NCBI RefSeq assembly: GCF_003837865.1
Contig: NZ_RQIS01000001.1
Span: forward strand, 595,144 to 659,143
Direction: 5' to 3'
DNA from: Paraburkholderia dinghuensis
GTDB lineage: Bacteria > Pseudomonadota > Gammaproteobacteria > Burkholderiales > Burkholderiaceae
DNA: 64,000 bases
The position numbers and the translations under genes were made by a program. The notes beneath the pieces were generated by a model that had not been told where the DNA came from, searched no databases, and saw nothing but the letters and a program-made list of their open reading frames with translations. This document shows, in pieces, positions 28,459 through 38,964 of the stretch. Position 1 is the first letter of the stretch. Every line of letters starts with the position of its first letter.

Positions 28459-30846
28459 TTATTGATAATCCGTGAAACGCGACGGCAACGGCGGCTGGCC
28501 CGGCGGTACCGTGTAACCCGGCACAGCCGCGCGGAACGCAGCCACCAGTCCGTTATCGACGTTCGACAGCCCCTTGAGCGTCAACTGCGCGAGGAACCGC
28601 GTGGACGAATTATTGCCGCCGGAAGTATTGACCCCGTTTGCGTAGCGCTGGAGGCCAACGCCGAGCGCCCAGCAGTCGGCGTCATACTGCATGCCGATCA
28701 GACCGTCGACGATCCGGTGACTGCCCAGATCGTAGTTGAAGCGGCCCACGGCGTACACCCGGTGCGAGAACGGCCACTGTGTCGAGATCAGAATCTGGTT
28801 GATCGGCTGGTTGTCGAGCGTCGTGTTGGCACGCGTATAGCGGTACGCGACGTTCACCACGCGATTTGGCCCCGGGCTATAGCCGAAGCCGACGCTGGCC
28901 TTCACAAGCTGGTCGTTGTCGGCATTATATTGGAACGCCGTTTCCGAGGCGAAACCGGCCCCGAGCTTCAGCGACGCACCTGCAATCAGGTCGGAATGTG
29001 TCGACTGTGCCGGCGTCTGGCCAGGCGCAAGCGGCAGCAGGGTGACCCGCTGATCCTGGAAAAAGTACTGCTGCGCCAGCACGAAGCGCGCGCGCTCGTC
29101 GCCCGAAGCCGGGTCGATGAAGCGCGTGGTGATCGCGGCCGTGATGCGGTTGGCGTCGGCGATGCGGTCATTTCCGACGAACGTGTTCGGCGTGAAGATT
29201 TCCGCGAGCCCGAAGTCGGACTCGGCGGTGTCGAAGAGCGGCGCGAACTGCTGGTCCCGGAACGGCGTGTACACGTAGTACAGGCGCGGCTCCAGCGTCT
29301 GGATAAAGTCCTGGCCGAACAGGTGCACGTTGCGCTCGAACACGAGACCCGTGTCGAAGCTGAACGTCGGTATCGACTCAGTGAAGTTCTTCGGCTGGCC
29401 CGCCGGCGCACCCGTCCCGATGTTGCTGAGGTCGTACGCCGCGAAGTGCCACTGCACCTTCGGCGTGACGAAGTAGCCCGGCCCCACCACCGAGTACGAC
29501 AGGTACGGATTGAAGACGACGCGGTCGCCTTCGGTCGTGTCGGAACTCGTGATGCGAAAACGCGAGTAGTCGGCTTCCGCGCCGTAGTCGAAGCCGCCGA
29601 CGTTGTACTTCGCGTACTTGACGTTGAGCTGGGGTTCGCGACCGTACGGCGGCGTGGAAGGCTCAAGCGTCTGCCAGTGCTGCACGCGCGCGAGCACCGA
29701 CCACGGCCCGTTGTTGTACGTGAGGCCCGCTTCCTGCTGGTACAGCAACTGCGTGCCGTTCAGGAACTGGTTGGCCGCCGACGCCAGGTCTTCCGGATAG
29801 GTGTTGTCCGAGACCTTGTTGAAGTAGACGTAGCCTGCGAACCCGTCGCCGAAATTCTGGTTGTGCTGGATGAACAGCGCGTAGCGATTCGTCTTCGTCA
29901 GCGCGTCGTCCGGCAGAAACGTACCGGTGATCGTGCCGCTGTAGTTCGTCGACAGATACCGGAAATCGCCCCGCATGAACACGCCACGCTTCGAGATCAG
30001 CTCGGGCGTGAACGTGAAATCGCGGTTCGGCGCGATGTTGAAGTAATACGGCAGCGTGATTTCATAGCCGTTCGTCGAACTGATCGAGAACGTCGGCGGC
30101 AACAGGCCGCTGCGGCGGTCGCTCGAGAGCGGGAACGTAAACCACGGGCTCGCCATGATCGGCACGTTCTGGAAGAACAGCACGCCGTTGTGCGCGACGC
30201 CTTCGTCCGCGCCGGTGTCGAAGTCGAACTCGCTGCCTTTGATGTACCACGCCGGATTCGTCGAACACTGACACGCCGTGTAGGTGCCGTTCGTCAGCAC
30301 CGAACGCTCGCTGTCGAGCAGGTCCGCGCGCTCGGCGCTGCCCGAGCCGCCCGTCAGCGCAAAGTGATACTTGGGCGAGGGCATGAAGCCTTCGTTGGCC
30401 TCGACCTGCAGGTGCCCCTCCGGACCCGAAAACGTGGTGCCGGACTGCGAGATCACGACCCGCCCGAACGCCGTGGCGGTGTCGGTGTCCTGGTCGTAGT
30501 GCAGCGCCTCGCCCTTCACCACGTTGACGCCCTGGCGCAGTTCGGCTGCGCCCTTCAAGGCGATGTCGGTATTGACGGTGCCCGTGACCGAGTCGCCGAG
30601 CACGAAGGTCCCCGGACGCTGCCCAGGCGCGAGCGGATGGTCTTCGAGCTGCGGTGCGAGGCGCAGGCTCAACGGGCCGTCCAGCGGCTCGGCCTGCGCG
30701 GTGGCGCCCGACAGCTGGGCATGCGCGAGCGCCGGCATCAAGCCCGGCGCGGCCACGAGTGCCGCAAGTGCCACGATGGGCCGCCGCTTGCCCGGCACGC
30801 CTTCGTCACTGCTGGAGATCGTCTGGAAATACTGTCTGGGCGGCAT
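28459..30846 (-). CDS. lptD: LPS-assembly outer-membrane protein LptD
   Basis: Beta-barrel that inserts lipopolysaccharide into the outer leaflet with LptE. The ATG at 30846 puts a signal peptide at about residues 20-45 ending AHAQ; a GTG at 30954 would add 36 residues and is less likely. The LptA-like N-terminal domain ([16 protein letters not shown]) is followed by a barrel rich in aromatic beta strands. Cysteines are seen as TACQCS and in DADCWALG, the two regions that form interdomain disulfides in E. coli LptD, although the C-terminal pair is a single Cys here. It is first in the surA-pdxA-rsmA unit and divergent from amgK across about 220 bases. Confidence 0.95.
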   Translation of the reverse strand: MPPRQYFQTISSSDEGVPGKRRPIVALAALVAAPGLMPALAHAQLSGATAQAEPLDGPLSLRLAPQLEDHPLAPGQRPGTFVLGDSVTGTVNTDIALKGAAELRQGVNVVKGEALHYDQDTDTATAFGRVVISQSGTTFSGPEGHLQVEANEGFMPSPKYHFALTGGSGSAERADLLDSERSVLTNGTYTACQCSTNPAWYIKGSEFDFDTGADEGVAHNGVLFFQNVPIMASPWFTFPLSSDRRSGLLPPTFSISSTNGYEITLPYYFNIAPNRDFTFTPELISKRGVFMRGDFRYLSTNYSGTITGTFLPDDALTKTNRYALFIQHNQNFGDGFAGYVYFNKVSDNTYPEDLASAANQFLNGTQLLYQQEAGLTYNNGPWSVLARVQHWQTLEPSTPPYGREPQLNVKYAKYNVGGFDYGAEADYSRFRITSSDTTEGDRVVFNPYLSYSVVGPGYFVTPKVQWHFAAYDLSNIGTGAPAGQPKNFTESIPTFSFDTGLVFERNVHLFGQDFIQTLEPRLYYVYTPFRDQQFAPLFDTAESDFGLAEIFTPNTFVGNDRIADANRITAAITTRFIDPASGDERARFVLAQQYFFQDQRVTLLPLAPGQTPAQSTHSDLIAGASLKLGAGFASETAFQYNADNDQLVKASVGFGYSPGPNRVVNVAYRYTRANTTLDNQPINQILISTQWPFSHRVYAVGRFNYDLGSHRIVDGLIGMQYDADCWALGVGLQRYANGVNTSGGNNSSTRFLAQLTLKGLSNVDNGLVAAFRAAVPGYTVPPGQPPLPSRFTDYQ

Positions 30847-31070
30847 TATGGTTTTGGCGAATCGGCCCGGCCGCCTGCCCGGTCCATGACGGCCGTCCGC
30901 CTCCCGTGCGAAAGCGCGAGGCGAGGCCTGGGCGCACATCGGGTTAGCCTTCACCGGACGATGAAGGTGGCGAGCGAACCGTCATGCGGGCTTTGGCGCG
31001 AGTCGCGTCAAAAAAGTCGTGGGGTATTATATGGCAAGACGTTGATCCATTGATTTCGCCTCGGGTTTTC

Positions 31071-32156
31071 ATGACCTCAACCGCTGCACCCAATTCTGCC
31101 AACACCGCGGCCAACAGTGCCGCCACAAGCGCCTCCGATGCCCGGCATGAACTGCTTACCGCCTGGCTCGCCAGTCACGCCGACCGTTACGCATTCGATC
31201 TCGCCACGCTCGCCCCGGCTTCGGCCGACGCGAGCTTCCGGCGCTATTACCGCGTTGCGAGCGCGGGCGCGTACGGCGCGTCGCTGATTGCCGTGGACGC
31301 TCCGCCGCCCGAAAAATCCCGCGAGTTCGCGCAGGTCGCCGAACTGCTCGCCGCAGCAGGCGTGCATGTGCCGCGTGTGCTCGAAGCGGACTTCGATGCG
31401 GGCCTCATGCTCGTGACCGATCTCGGCACCGCGCCATATCTGAAGGCGTTGCAGGACGCCGGGCCCGGCCCGCGCTCGCGCGAGCTGATGCGTGATGCGC
31501 TCGACGCGCTGATCCGCTGGCAGCTTGCTTCGCGCGAAGGCGTTCTGCCGGCGTTCGACGAAGCGTTCCTGCGCCGGGAAATGGATCTGATGCCGGAGTG
31601 GTACCTGCAGCGTCATCTGGGCCGCGACATCGACGACGCCACGCGTGGCGTGCTCGACCGTACCTTCGCGCTGCTCGTCGCGAATGCGCGCACGCAACCG
31701 CAGGTGTTCATGCTGCGCGATTTCATGCCGCGCAACCTGATGATCGCGACACCGAATCCTGGCGTGCTCGACTTCCAGGACGCCGTCTATGGCCCGATTA
31801 CATATGACGTCGTTTCGCTGCTGCGCGACGCGTTTATCAGTTGGGACGAGGATTTCGAGCTCGACTGCTTCGCCCACTACTGGGAGCGCGCGAAGAAAGC
31901 AGGCCTGCCCGTCGACGCCGATTTCGGCGAGTTCTACCGCCAGCTCGAATGGATGGGGCTGCAGCGCCACATCAAGGTGCTCGGCCTCTTTTGCCGCATC
32001 AACTATCGCGACGGCAAGCCTCACTACATGGCGGACCTGCCGCGCTTCCTCGGTTACGCAAGCAAGGTCGCACACCGCTACCGTCCGCTCGCACCGTTCG
32101 CCCGGCTCATCGACGAGCTGCAGGGCACGAGCGTCGAAACCGGTTACACGTTTTGA
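31071..32156 (+). CDS. amgK: N-acetylmuramate/N-acetylglucosamine kinase (AmgK-type aminoglycoside-phosphotransferase fold)
   Basis: Phosphorylates the anomeric position of MurNAc in the peptidoglycan recycling route that bypasses de novo UDP-MurNAc synthesis. The 361-aa protein uses the ATG at 31071; its first 20 residues are Ala/Ser/Asn rich. APH-fold motifs: SFRRYYRV near the N-lobe, FMLRDFMPRNLMI for the catalytic-loop Asp and LDFQDAVYGPI for the Mg-binding Asp. It overlaps the sugar-1-phosphate nucleotidyltransferase frame and is divergent from lptD, the same layout as amgK-murU in Pseudomonas putida. Confidence 0.92.
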   Translation: MTSTAAPNSANTAANSAATSASDARHELLTAWLASHADRYAFDLATLAPASADASFRRYYRVASAGAYGASLIAVDAPPPEKSREFAQVAELLAAAGVHVPRVLEADFDAGLMLVTDLGTAPYLKALQDAGPGPRSRELMRDALDALIRWQLASREGVLPAFDEAFLRREMDLMPEWYLQRHLGRDIDDATRGVLDRTFALLVANARTQPQVFMLRDFMPRNLMIATPNPGVLDFQDAVYGPITYDVVSLLRDAFISWDEDFELDCFAHYWERAKKAGLPVDADFGEFYRQLEWMGLQRHIKVLGLFCRINYRDGKPHYMADLPRFLGYASKVAHRYRPLAPFARLIDELQGTSVETGYTF

Positions 32157-32185
32157 ACACGCCGACCCATGACGAAGCCGGATCG

Positions 32186-32929
32186 ATGGACTGCGCCGTG
32201 AGCCGCGCCCGTTTCGAGCGCACGGCGATGATCTTCGCCGCCGGGCGCGGCGAGCGCATGCGCCCGCTGACCGACACCTGCCCGAAACCGCTCTTGCCCG
32301 TGGGCGGCAAGCCGCTCGTGGTCTGGCAGATCGAGCGGCTCGCCGCGGCCGGCTACACGAAAATCGTGATCAATCACGCGTGGCTCGGCGCGCAGATCGA
32401 AGCGACGCTCGGCGACGGCGCGCGCTTCGGCGTCACGCTGCACTACTCGCCCGAACACGACGCGCTGGAGACGGCGGGCGGCATCGCCCAGGCGCTGCCG
32501 CTCCTCGAAGCCGGCGGTGAGCCGGCCGTGTTTCTCGCGGTCGCTGGTGACGTCTACAGTGAATTCGACTTCGCGCGTCTCGACGATCGCGCCGAGGCAC
32601 TCGCCTCGCAGACCGAGCCTGGCATGCACCTCGTGATGGTGCCGAATCCGACGTTCCATCCGGGCGGCGACTTCGCTCTTGGCGCCGATGGCGTGCTCAC
32701 CGTGGACGGTGCACCGCGCTACACATTCGGCAGCATCGGGCTCTACGACACGCGCATGTTCCGCGATCTGCCGCGCGGCACGAAGCGCGCGCTCACGCCG
32801 TACTATCGCGAGACCATTGGCCAGCGGCGCGCGAGCGGCGAGCTTTACGAAGGACGTTGGGAAAACGTCGGCACAGCCGCACAACTGGCTGCGCTCGACG
32901 AAGCGTTGCGGGGACCGCAGCGCGGTTGA
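32186..32929 (+). CDS. murU: N-acetylmuramate alpha-1-phosphate uridylyltransferase
   Basis: Nucleotidyltransferase that would turn MurNAc-1-phosphate into UDP-MurNAc, the step after AmgK. The pyrophosphorylase signature MIFAAGRGERMRPLTDTCPKPLLPVGGKPL is complete in the sequence and AVAGDVYSEFDF holds the metal Asp. The ATG at 32186 gives 247 aa; a later ATG at 32228 fits the core family start, and a TTG overlapping the amgK stop is also in frame. The gene ends about 120 bases before the convergent ABC exporter. Confidence 0.9.
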   Translation: MDCAVSRARFERTAMIFAAGRGERMRPLTDTCPKPLLPVGGKPLVVWQIERLAAAGYTKIVINHAWLGAQIEATLGDGARFGVTLHYSPEHDALETAGGIAQALPLLEAGGEPAVFLAVAGDVYSEFDFARLDDRAEALASQTEPGMHLVMVPNPTFHPGGDFALGADGVLTVDGAPRYTFGSIGLYDTRMFRDLPRGTKRALTPYYRETIGQRRASGELYEGRWENVGTAAQLAALDEALRGPQRG

Positions 32930-33047
32930 GCGCCGCAGCCGCAGGCAGCGCGTGCGGCCTGCGCCGGGCGGGATGCCATACCACCGAACCAGCACGCCTC
33001 AACAAACGCACGCCGGACGGTGCCCGCGGTTCTCCGCACAGTTAGCC

Positions 33048-34931
33048 TCACTTCTCGCCGGCCGATTCCTCCATCTGCCCGGCCTGCTCGCTCGACCTTT
33101 GCTGCTGAAGCGCCCACATCTGCGCGTAGTGGCCGCCTTCCCGCAGCAATTGCGCATGCGTGCCGCGCTCGACGATGCGCCCATGGTCCATCACGATGAT
33201 CTGCTCGGCGTGCACCACCGTGGAGAGCCGGTGCGCGATCACGAGCGTCGTGCGATCGCGCGCGATCAGATCGAGTTCCTGCTGGATCGCGCGCTCCGAG
33301 CGCGAATCGAGCGCCGAGGTCGCCTCGTCGAACAGCAGGATCGGCGGATTCTTCAACAGCGTGCGAGCGATGGCGACACGCTGCTTCTCCCCGCCCGATA
33401 GCTTGAGCCCCCGCTCGCCCACCGGCGTGTCATAGCCCTTCGGCAGACTCTCGATGAATGTGTGGATGTGCGCTGCGCGTGCCGACGCGATCACCTCGTC
33501 GCGGCTCGCAGTGGGCCGGCCGTAGGCGATGTTGTAGTAGATCGAATCGTTGAACAGCACCGTATCCTGCGGCACGATGCCAATCGACGCGCGCAGCGAT
33601 TCCTGCGTGACGTCGCGGATGTCCTGGCCGTCGATCGTGATGACGCCGCCCGCCTGCCGGTCGAGATCGTAGAAGCGAAACAGGAGGCGCGCGAGCGTCG
33701 ACTTGCCGGAACCGCTGTGGCCCACCACGGCGGTCGTCGTGCCGGCGGCGATGGTGAAGCTCACGTCGTGCAGGATCTGTCGCGACGCCTCATACGCGAA
33801 GTTCACGTGCGAAAAACGCACCTCGCCACCGCGCACGGCAAGCGGCGGCGCGCCCGGCGCATCGGCCACTTCGCGTGAGACCGTGAGCAGCGTGAACATG
33901 CGGTCCATGTCGGTGAGGCTCTGCTTGAGCTCGCGATACACCACGCCGAGAAAATTCAGCGGGATGTAGAGCTGAAGCATGAACGTGTTGATGAGCACGA
34001 GGTCGCCGAGCGTGAGCTTGCCCGCCATCACGCCCTGCGTCGCGCGCCAGAGTATGAACACGAGCCCCGTGCCGATGATCGCCTGCTGCCCGAAGTTCAG
34101 CGCCGAAAGCGAATGCTGCGACTTGATCGCGGCCGCGCGGTAACGGTGCAGGTTTTCGTCATAGCGCCGCGTCTCCCACTCTTCGTTTCCGAAGTACTTC
34201 ACGGTTTCGTAGTTGAGCAGCGAATCGATGGCGCGCGAGTTCGCGCGCGAATCGAGTTCGTTCATCGTGCGGCGAAAATGCGTGCGCCACTCGGTCACCT
34301 TCACCGTGAACACGATGTACGCGACGAGCGCCACAAGCGTGACGATCGCGTAATACGCCTCGTACTTCACGACGAAGAAGCCAAGCACGAGCCCCACTTC
34401 GACGAGCGTCGGCAGGATGCTGTAGAGCGAGTACGAAATCAGTTGCGTGATGCCGCGCGTGCCGCGTTCGATGTCGCGCGTCATGCCGCCGGTCTGCCGG
34501 TCCAGATGAAATCGCAGCGACAGCCCGTGCAAATGGCGAAACACCTTGAGCGCAAGCTGGCGCACGGCGCTCTCAGTCACCTTCGAGAAGAGGATCTCGC
34601 GCATTTCGGTGAAGAGCGACGTCGAGAGCCGCACGAACGCATAAGCGACCACGAGCAGCCCGATCCCGCCGACGAGCACAATGCCGGGCGCGTGCTCCGC
34701 GCGCCCGAGCGCTTCGAGATGGCGCACCGAGGCGAGGTTATCGACGATGTGCTTCATCACGATCGGCACGCCGAGGTTCGCCACCTTCGCGCCGATCAGG
34801 CACGCAAGCGCGAACGCCACGCGCCACTTGTACGCGGCGAGATACGGCAGCAGCGAGACGATGGTCTGCCAGTCGTTGCGCGGCCCGATGGTGGGCAGCG
34901 CGGGTTCGTTCGACGAAGAAAAACGGCGCAT
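33048..34931 (-). CDS. Atm1/ABCB7-type ABC exporter (fused permease and ATPase)
   Basis: Half-transporter of 627 aa with a six-helix type IV membrane domain (residues about 30-330) and a C-terminal ATPase: Walker A GHSGSGKSTLARL, signature LSGGEKQRVAIAR, Walker B ILLFDEATSAL, switch His in VIAHRLSTV. Family features of Atm1/HMT1 exporters are seen in GGMTRDIERGTRGI, NYETVKYFGNE and NFLGVVYRELKQS. Bacterial members export glutathione-linked or metal-linked compounds. It converges with murU and diverges from the thioesterase gene across 273 bases with no other gene. Confidence 0.92.
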   Translation of the reverse strand: MRRFSSSNEPALPTIGPRNDWQTIVSLLPYLAAYKWRVAFALACLIGAKVANLGVPIVMKHIVDNLASVRHLEALGRAEHAPGIVLVGGIGLLVVAYAFVRLSTSLFTEMREILFSKVTESAVRQLALKVFRHLHGLSLRFHLDRQTGGMTRDIERGTRGITQLISYSLYSILPTLVEVGLVLGFFVVKYEAYYAIVTLVALVAYIVFTVKVTEWRTHFRRTMNELDSRANSRAIDSLLNYETVKYFGNEEWETRRYDENLHRYRAAAIKSQHSLSALNFGQQAIIGTGLVFILWRATQGVMAGKLTLGDLVLINTFMLQLYIPLNFLGVVYRELKQSLTDMDRMFTLLTVSREVADAPGAPPLAVRGGEVRFSHVNFAYEASRQILHDVSFTIAAGTTTAVVGHSGSGKSTLARLLFRFYDLDRQAGGVITIDGQDIRDVTQESLRASIGIVPQDTVLFNDSIYYNIAYGRPTASRDEVIASARAAHIHTFIESLPKGYDTPVGERGLKLSGGEKQRVAIARTLLKNPPILLFDEATSALDSRSERAIQQELDLIARDRTTLVIAHRLSTVVHAEQIIVMDHGRIVERGTHAQLLREGGHYAQMWALQQQRSSEQAGQMEESAGEK

Positions 34932-35204
34932 GGGCGAAAGCGGTGAGCGCGAGGGCGCGCTTTACGAAAATCCGGTGATTCGGCGGGTCGTTAAATCGCA
35001 GACGACGGGTTCAGGATCGCGCGGTGCAAAACAGGACGTAGCGGCGTTCTGCAGTGCGGCACGCCGCTGCGCCGCCCGGCACCCGGGCCGGTCGGCCAAA
35101 AGCCCGCTTTCCCGTACAATTCCTGATCGCTGTATTGTCGCAGAAGGCTGCATGCGCCGCTGAAGCTCGCCCCGCGGCGGCGCACCAGTCTTCCCACCTT
35201 ATTC

Positions 35205-35612
35205 ATGGACCATCCGATGAACGACGCCCCCGCGCTCCCCCCCCAACCGCCAACGTTGCGTGTCATGCCGCAACCGTCGGACTCGAACGTCCACGGCGAT
35301 GTCTTCGGCGGCTGGATCATGTCGCAGGTCGACATCGCCGGCTCGATTCCGGCAAGCCGGCGCGCGAATGGCCGCGTCGCGACCATCGCGGTGAACTCGT
35401 TTCTGTTCAAGGAACCGGTGTTCGTGGGCGACCTTCTGAGCTTCTATGCCGAGGTCGTCAAGACGGGCAGGACGTCGGTGACCGTCGACGTCGCGGTGTA
35501 CGCCCAGCGCATGTGTCACGCCGACAAGGTCGTCAAGGTCACCGAAGCGACCCTCACGTATGTCGCGACCGGCGACGATCGCCGTCCGCGTCCGCTGCCG
35601 CCGCTCGCCTGA
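35205..35612 (+). CDS. yciA: Acyl-CoA thioesterase, YciA type
   Basis: Hot-dog-fold hydrolase of 135 aa that cleaves short to medium acyl-CoA. Core motifs: SDSNVHGDVFGGWIMSQVD (catalytic Asp region of this subfamily), a hydrophobic helix around residue 45, and FKEPVFVGDLLSFYAEVV. Two ATG codons (35205 and 35217) are possible starts. It is a single-gene unit, convergent with the c-di-GMP protein, with a hairpin just after its stop. Confidence 0.9.
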   Translation: MDHPMNDAPALPPQPPTLRVMPQPSDSNVHGDVFGGWIMSQVDIAGSIPASRRANGRVATIAVNSFLFKEPVFVGDLLSFYAEVVKTGRTSVTVDVAVYAQRMCHADKVVKVTEATLTYVATGDDRRPRPLPPLA

Positions 35613-35619
35613 GCACGCG

Positions 35620-35645
35620 CCGGCCGGTCGCACTGATCCGGCCGG
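35620..35645. terminator. Hairpin in the convergent yciA / GGDEF-EAL gap
   Basis: CCGGCCGG at 35620-35627 and again at 35638-35645 can pair over eight GC base pairs around a 10-base loop, seven bases after the yciA stop. No T tract follows, so termination is likely but not certain. Each arm is itself palindromic. Confidence 0.45.
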
Positions 35646-35682
35646 TGCAGCTCGTCTGGCCTGGCATGGCCTGTAGTGGTCG

Positions 35683-38600
35683 TCACACCGTCCAGGCCAC
35701 GCCGGTCCCTTCGCCGTATTCGGAACTCGCGGCACTCGCGGCGAGCAACGCCGCGACATCGTCCCCCGGCAACGGCGGCGAAAAGTAGTAGCCCTGCAGT
35801 TCGTCGCAATCGCGTTCGCGCAGGAAGGCGAACTGCGCCGACGTCTCGACACCCTCCGCGATCACCTGCAACTGCAATTCGTGCGCGAGCGCGATGATCG
35901 CAGCCGTAATCGTCTCGTTGTCGTCGCTTGTGCCGATATCCGCCACGAACGACCGGTCGATCTTGAGCCGGTCCACGGGCAGCCGCTTCAGGTAGCTCAG
36001 GCTCGAATAGCCGGTACCGAAGTCGTCGACCGCAATGCCGATCCCAAGCTCATGCAGTTCGTTCAGCATGGAGACCGCCTCCTCCGTGTTGCGCATGAGC
36101 GTGCTCTCGGTGACTTCGAGTTCGAGATAACAGGCGTCGAGACCGGTTTCGGCCAGCACTTCCGTGACCAGCTCGGCGATATTGCGCTGATGAAACACGC
36201 GCGCCGACAGGTTCACCGACACGCGCACCGGCGGCAGCCCGGCGCGCTGCCACTCGCGATTCTGCCGGCAGGCCTCGCGCAGCACCCAGTCCGAAAGCGG
36301 GCCGATCAGACCGCTCTCCTCCGCCACCGGGATGAACTGCGCGGGCGACACGAGCCCCGACTCGGGGTCGTGCCAGCGCACGAGCGCCTCCATACCGACG
36401 ATCTGCCCCGTCGCCAGCTCAACCTGCGGCTGGTAATGCAGTAGGAACTCGCCGTCACGCAGGGCGCGGCGCAAGCGGCGCTCGAGATTCATGCGCGCGC
36501 CGACGCTCGCGTTCATCTCCGGCTGGAAGAACTGGAACGTGTTGCGGCCCATGTCCTTGGCGCGGTACATGGCGACGTCGGCCTTCTTGAGCAGCGTCTC
36601 GGCGTCATCGCCGTCCTGGGGGAACACGCTCGCGCCCATGCTGCAACCCACGTAATGCTCCATGCTCTCGAGCCACACCGGCTCCGAGATCATCGCCCGG
36701 GTGCGCTCCATCCAGGCAATCAGCGATTTTTCATCCGTGATGCCGGGCAGCACGACCACGAACTCGTCGCCGCCGTGACGCGCGACGGTGTCGTTCGTGC
36801 GCGCGCAGCGCTCGAGGCGCTCGGCGACCACCCGCAGCAACTGGTCGCCGACACTGTGGCCAAGGCTGTCGTTGACGTTCTTGAAGCCGTCGAGGTCGAT
36901 GAACACCACGGTGACGCCACGCCCCTGCCGCCGCGCGGTCGTGAGCGCCTGCTGCAGACGCTCACGCAACAGGTTGCGGTTGGGCAGCAGCGTGAGGCTG
37001 TCGTAGTTCGCCTGGAATTCGAGCTGTTCCTGATAGCGGATCAACTCGGTGACGTCGTTGATGATGCCGATGTGGTGCGTCGTGCGGCCGTCGGGATCGG
37101 GCACCGGCGCGATCAGCAACTGGTTCCAGAAGAGCACGCCGTCCTTGCGGTAATTGCGCAGCACGGCGCTCACCTCGCGATTCGCGAGGAGTGCCTCGCG
37201 GATCGTGATGAGGCCCTCCTGGTCGCGATCGTCGCGTTGCAGGAAGCGGCTGTCGAGCCCGATCACTTCCGCCGGATCGTAGCCCGTGATGCGCCCGAAC
37301 GCCGGGTTCGCGTACTCGATGAGGTTGCTGCCGCCCGGCCCCGGCGCCGTGATGAGAATCGCGTTCACGCAGGCGTCGAGCGCGCGGCTTTGCAGGCGCA
37401 GCGCGAGATCGGCGCGTTTGCGCGCGGTGGTGTCGGTGTATGAACCGAGCACGCCGATCACGTTGCCGTCGCCGTCGAGCATCGGCAGCTTGCTCATGAG
37501 CGACGTCGTGTGCTGGCCGCCGAGGATCAACTCGAGTTCGAAATTGATGTTCGGCAGGCCCGACTCGATCACTTCGCGATCCGTCGCGCGAACGCGGTCG
37601 GCGTAGGCGCGCCACGGCAGGTCGTCGTCGCTCTTGCCGATGATCTGCTCGGGATACGCGAGCCCCGCATCGCGCGCGAAGGCCATGTTGCAGCCGAGAT
37701 AGCGCGATTCGGCGTCCTTCCAGAAGATGCGCTGCGGGATGTTGTCGATCACCGATTCGAGCATCTGGTTCGAGCGCTGGGCTTCCGCTTCGGCCTTGAT
37801 CGTGTCGGTGACGTCGTCGGCGAGCACGAAGACCGCTTCGCGGCCGAGGAAGTTAAGCGAATGGTGCGAGATGTCCGCGCTGATGATCGAGCCGTCCCGG
37901 CGCCGGTGGTGCCAGATGCCGGCCATCGTGCGCACGTTTGGCGTGAGCGTGTCCGAACGCGTGAGGTGCTGTTCGAGCCGCCAGACATCCTCGGGCGCGC
38001 GGATGTCGCGGATCGACATCGCCAGGAATTCTTCCTCGCTAAAGCCGTACTGCTGGATGGCCGCCGCGTTGACGGCAAGAAAGCGCAGCGTCTCGCGGTC
38101 GAAGACGTACATCGGCACGGGGTGCGCGTCGAAGAGGCCCTGGAAACGCTCGCCGCGCGAACGCAACCCGCGCATCAGCTCACGCGATGCGCTTTCGCGT
38201 GCACCGAACGTGTAGAGGAGCAGCGTCGCGCCTGCGAGCATCGTGACGATCAGGAGCACCGTCGCATTGCTCGCCGATCGCGCCGATTCGCCGAGCGAGG
38301 CAGCCAGCGCAAGATCCTCCGCGCCATGCAGCGCCGAAATCTCCGCGTCGATCTGGTCGATACGCCTGTCGAGCGTGACGTACGCCCTCGCCGCCTGGCC
38401 GGTGGCGCTCGGCCTGCTCGGTCTGGACGGGTCGGCCAAAGCCGCGGGCCCGGCATCGCTCGTCGGGCCAGGATTGGGGGCGGCCGCGCCGCGCCCATCG
38501 TGTGCCTCGCCCGCGTCCGCGCGGGTCATCTCAGCCGCGCCTGCAACCCGCGCCTCTTCGTCGGCGACACGTTGCTGAGCGCGCGCGAGCGTGTCGTCGA

Positions 38601-38964
38601 TATCGCGCGCCAAGGCGTGCGCTTCGCCAGTCAAAGCGTCGAACCGGGCCGCAAGCTCCGGATCGTCCGTGAGTTCCGCGCGCGTGGAACGCTCGGCGTC
38701 GTCCAGGACGGCGACGCGCCGGGCGTGCGCCTCGGGCGTGTCGAGCGCGCCCGAAGCGACGAAGCGGCCAAGCGCGCCCAGACCGGAATCCAGCGCCTCG
38801 CGGAAGCGGTCGAGATCGTGTCGCACGGACGAGGCCCGCGCAGCTCGCGTATCGATTTCGCGCTGCGAGCCGATCTGCGACCATGCGACAAACGCATTGG
38901 CCCCGATGGCCGCGACGACGACCGCCAGATTGATGAGCTGGCGCCTTGGAAAAAGAGAGTTCAT
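35683..38964 (-). CDS. Membrane PAS-GGDEF-EAL cyclic-di-GMP regulator, 1093 aa
   Basis: Two membrane helices (about residues 8-28 and 232-252) flank a helical, Ala/Arg-rich sensor segment. Three PAS-like domains follow (near 265, 390 and 510), then GGDEF and EAL. The diguanylate cyclase motif is intact (RHGGDEFVVVLP) and an inhibitory RxxD site (RTND) sits five residues before it. The EAL motif reads EALVRWHDP, with DDFGTGYSSL further on. Both catalytic signatures look usable, so the net activity cannot be predicted. Start is the ATG at 38964. No partner gene is adjacent; the 187-base gap upstream should hold its own promoter. Confidence 0.93.
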   Translation of the reverse strand: MNSLFPRRQLINLAVVVAAIGANAFVAWSQIGSQREIDTRAARASSVRHDLDRFREALDSGLGALGRFVASGALDTPEAHARRVAVLDDAERSTRAELTDDPELAARFDALTGEAHALARDIDDTLARAQQRVADEEARVAGAAEMTRADAGEAHDGRGAAAPNPGPTSDAGPAALADPSRPSRPSATGQAARAYVTLDRRIDQIDAEISALHGAEDLALAASLGESARSASNATVLLIVTMLAGATLLLYTFGARESASRELMRGLRSRGERFQGLFDAHPVPMYVFDRETLRFLAVNAAAIQQYGFSEEEFLAMSIRDIRAPEDVWRLEQHLTRSDTLTPNVRTMAGIWHHRRRDGSIISADISHHSLNFLGREAVFVLADDVTDTIKAEAEAQRSNQMLESVIDNIPQRIFWKDAESRYLGCNMAFARDAGLAYPEQIIGKSDDDLPWRAYADRVRATDREVIESGLPNINFELELILGGQHTTSLMSKLPMLDGDGNVIGVLGSYTDTTARKRADLALRLQSRALDACVNAILITAPGPGGSNLIEYANPAFGRITGYDPAEVIGLDSRFLQRDDRDQEGLITIREALLANREVSAVLRNYRKDGVLFWNQLLIAPVPDPDGRTTHHIGIINDVTELIRYQEQLEFQANYDSLTLLPNRNLLRERLQQALTTARRQGRGVTVVFIDLDGFKNVNDSLGHSVGDQLLRVVAERLERCARTNDTVARHGGDEFVVVLPGITDEKSLIAWMERTRAMISEPVWLESMEHYVGCSMGASVFPQDGDDAETLLKKADVAMYRAKDMGRNTFQFFQPEMNASVGARMNLERRLRRALRDGEFLLHYQPQVELATGQIVGMEALVRWHDPESGLVSPAQFIPVAEESGLIGPLSDWVLREACRQNREWQRAGLPPVRVSVNLSARVFHQRNIAELVTEVLAETGLDACYLELEVTESTLMRNTEEAVSMLNELHELGIGIAVDDFGTGYSSLSYLKRLPVDRLKIDRSFVADIGTSDDNETITAAIIALAHELQLQVIAEGVETSAQFAFLRERDCDELQGYYFSPPLPGDDVAALLAASAASSEYGEGTGVAWTV

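Noticed and set aside
26446..31053. 1535-codon plus-strand open frame opposite pdxA, surA and lptD
   Set aside because: It spans three well-identified minus-strand genes and their gaps, and its composition is that of an antisense shadow.
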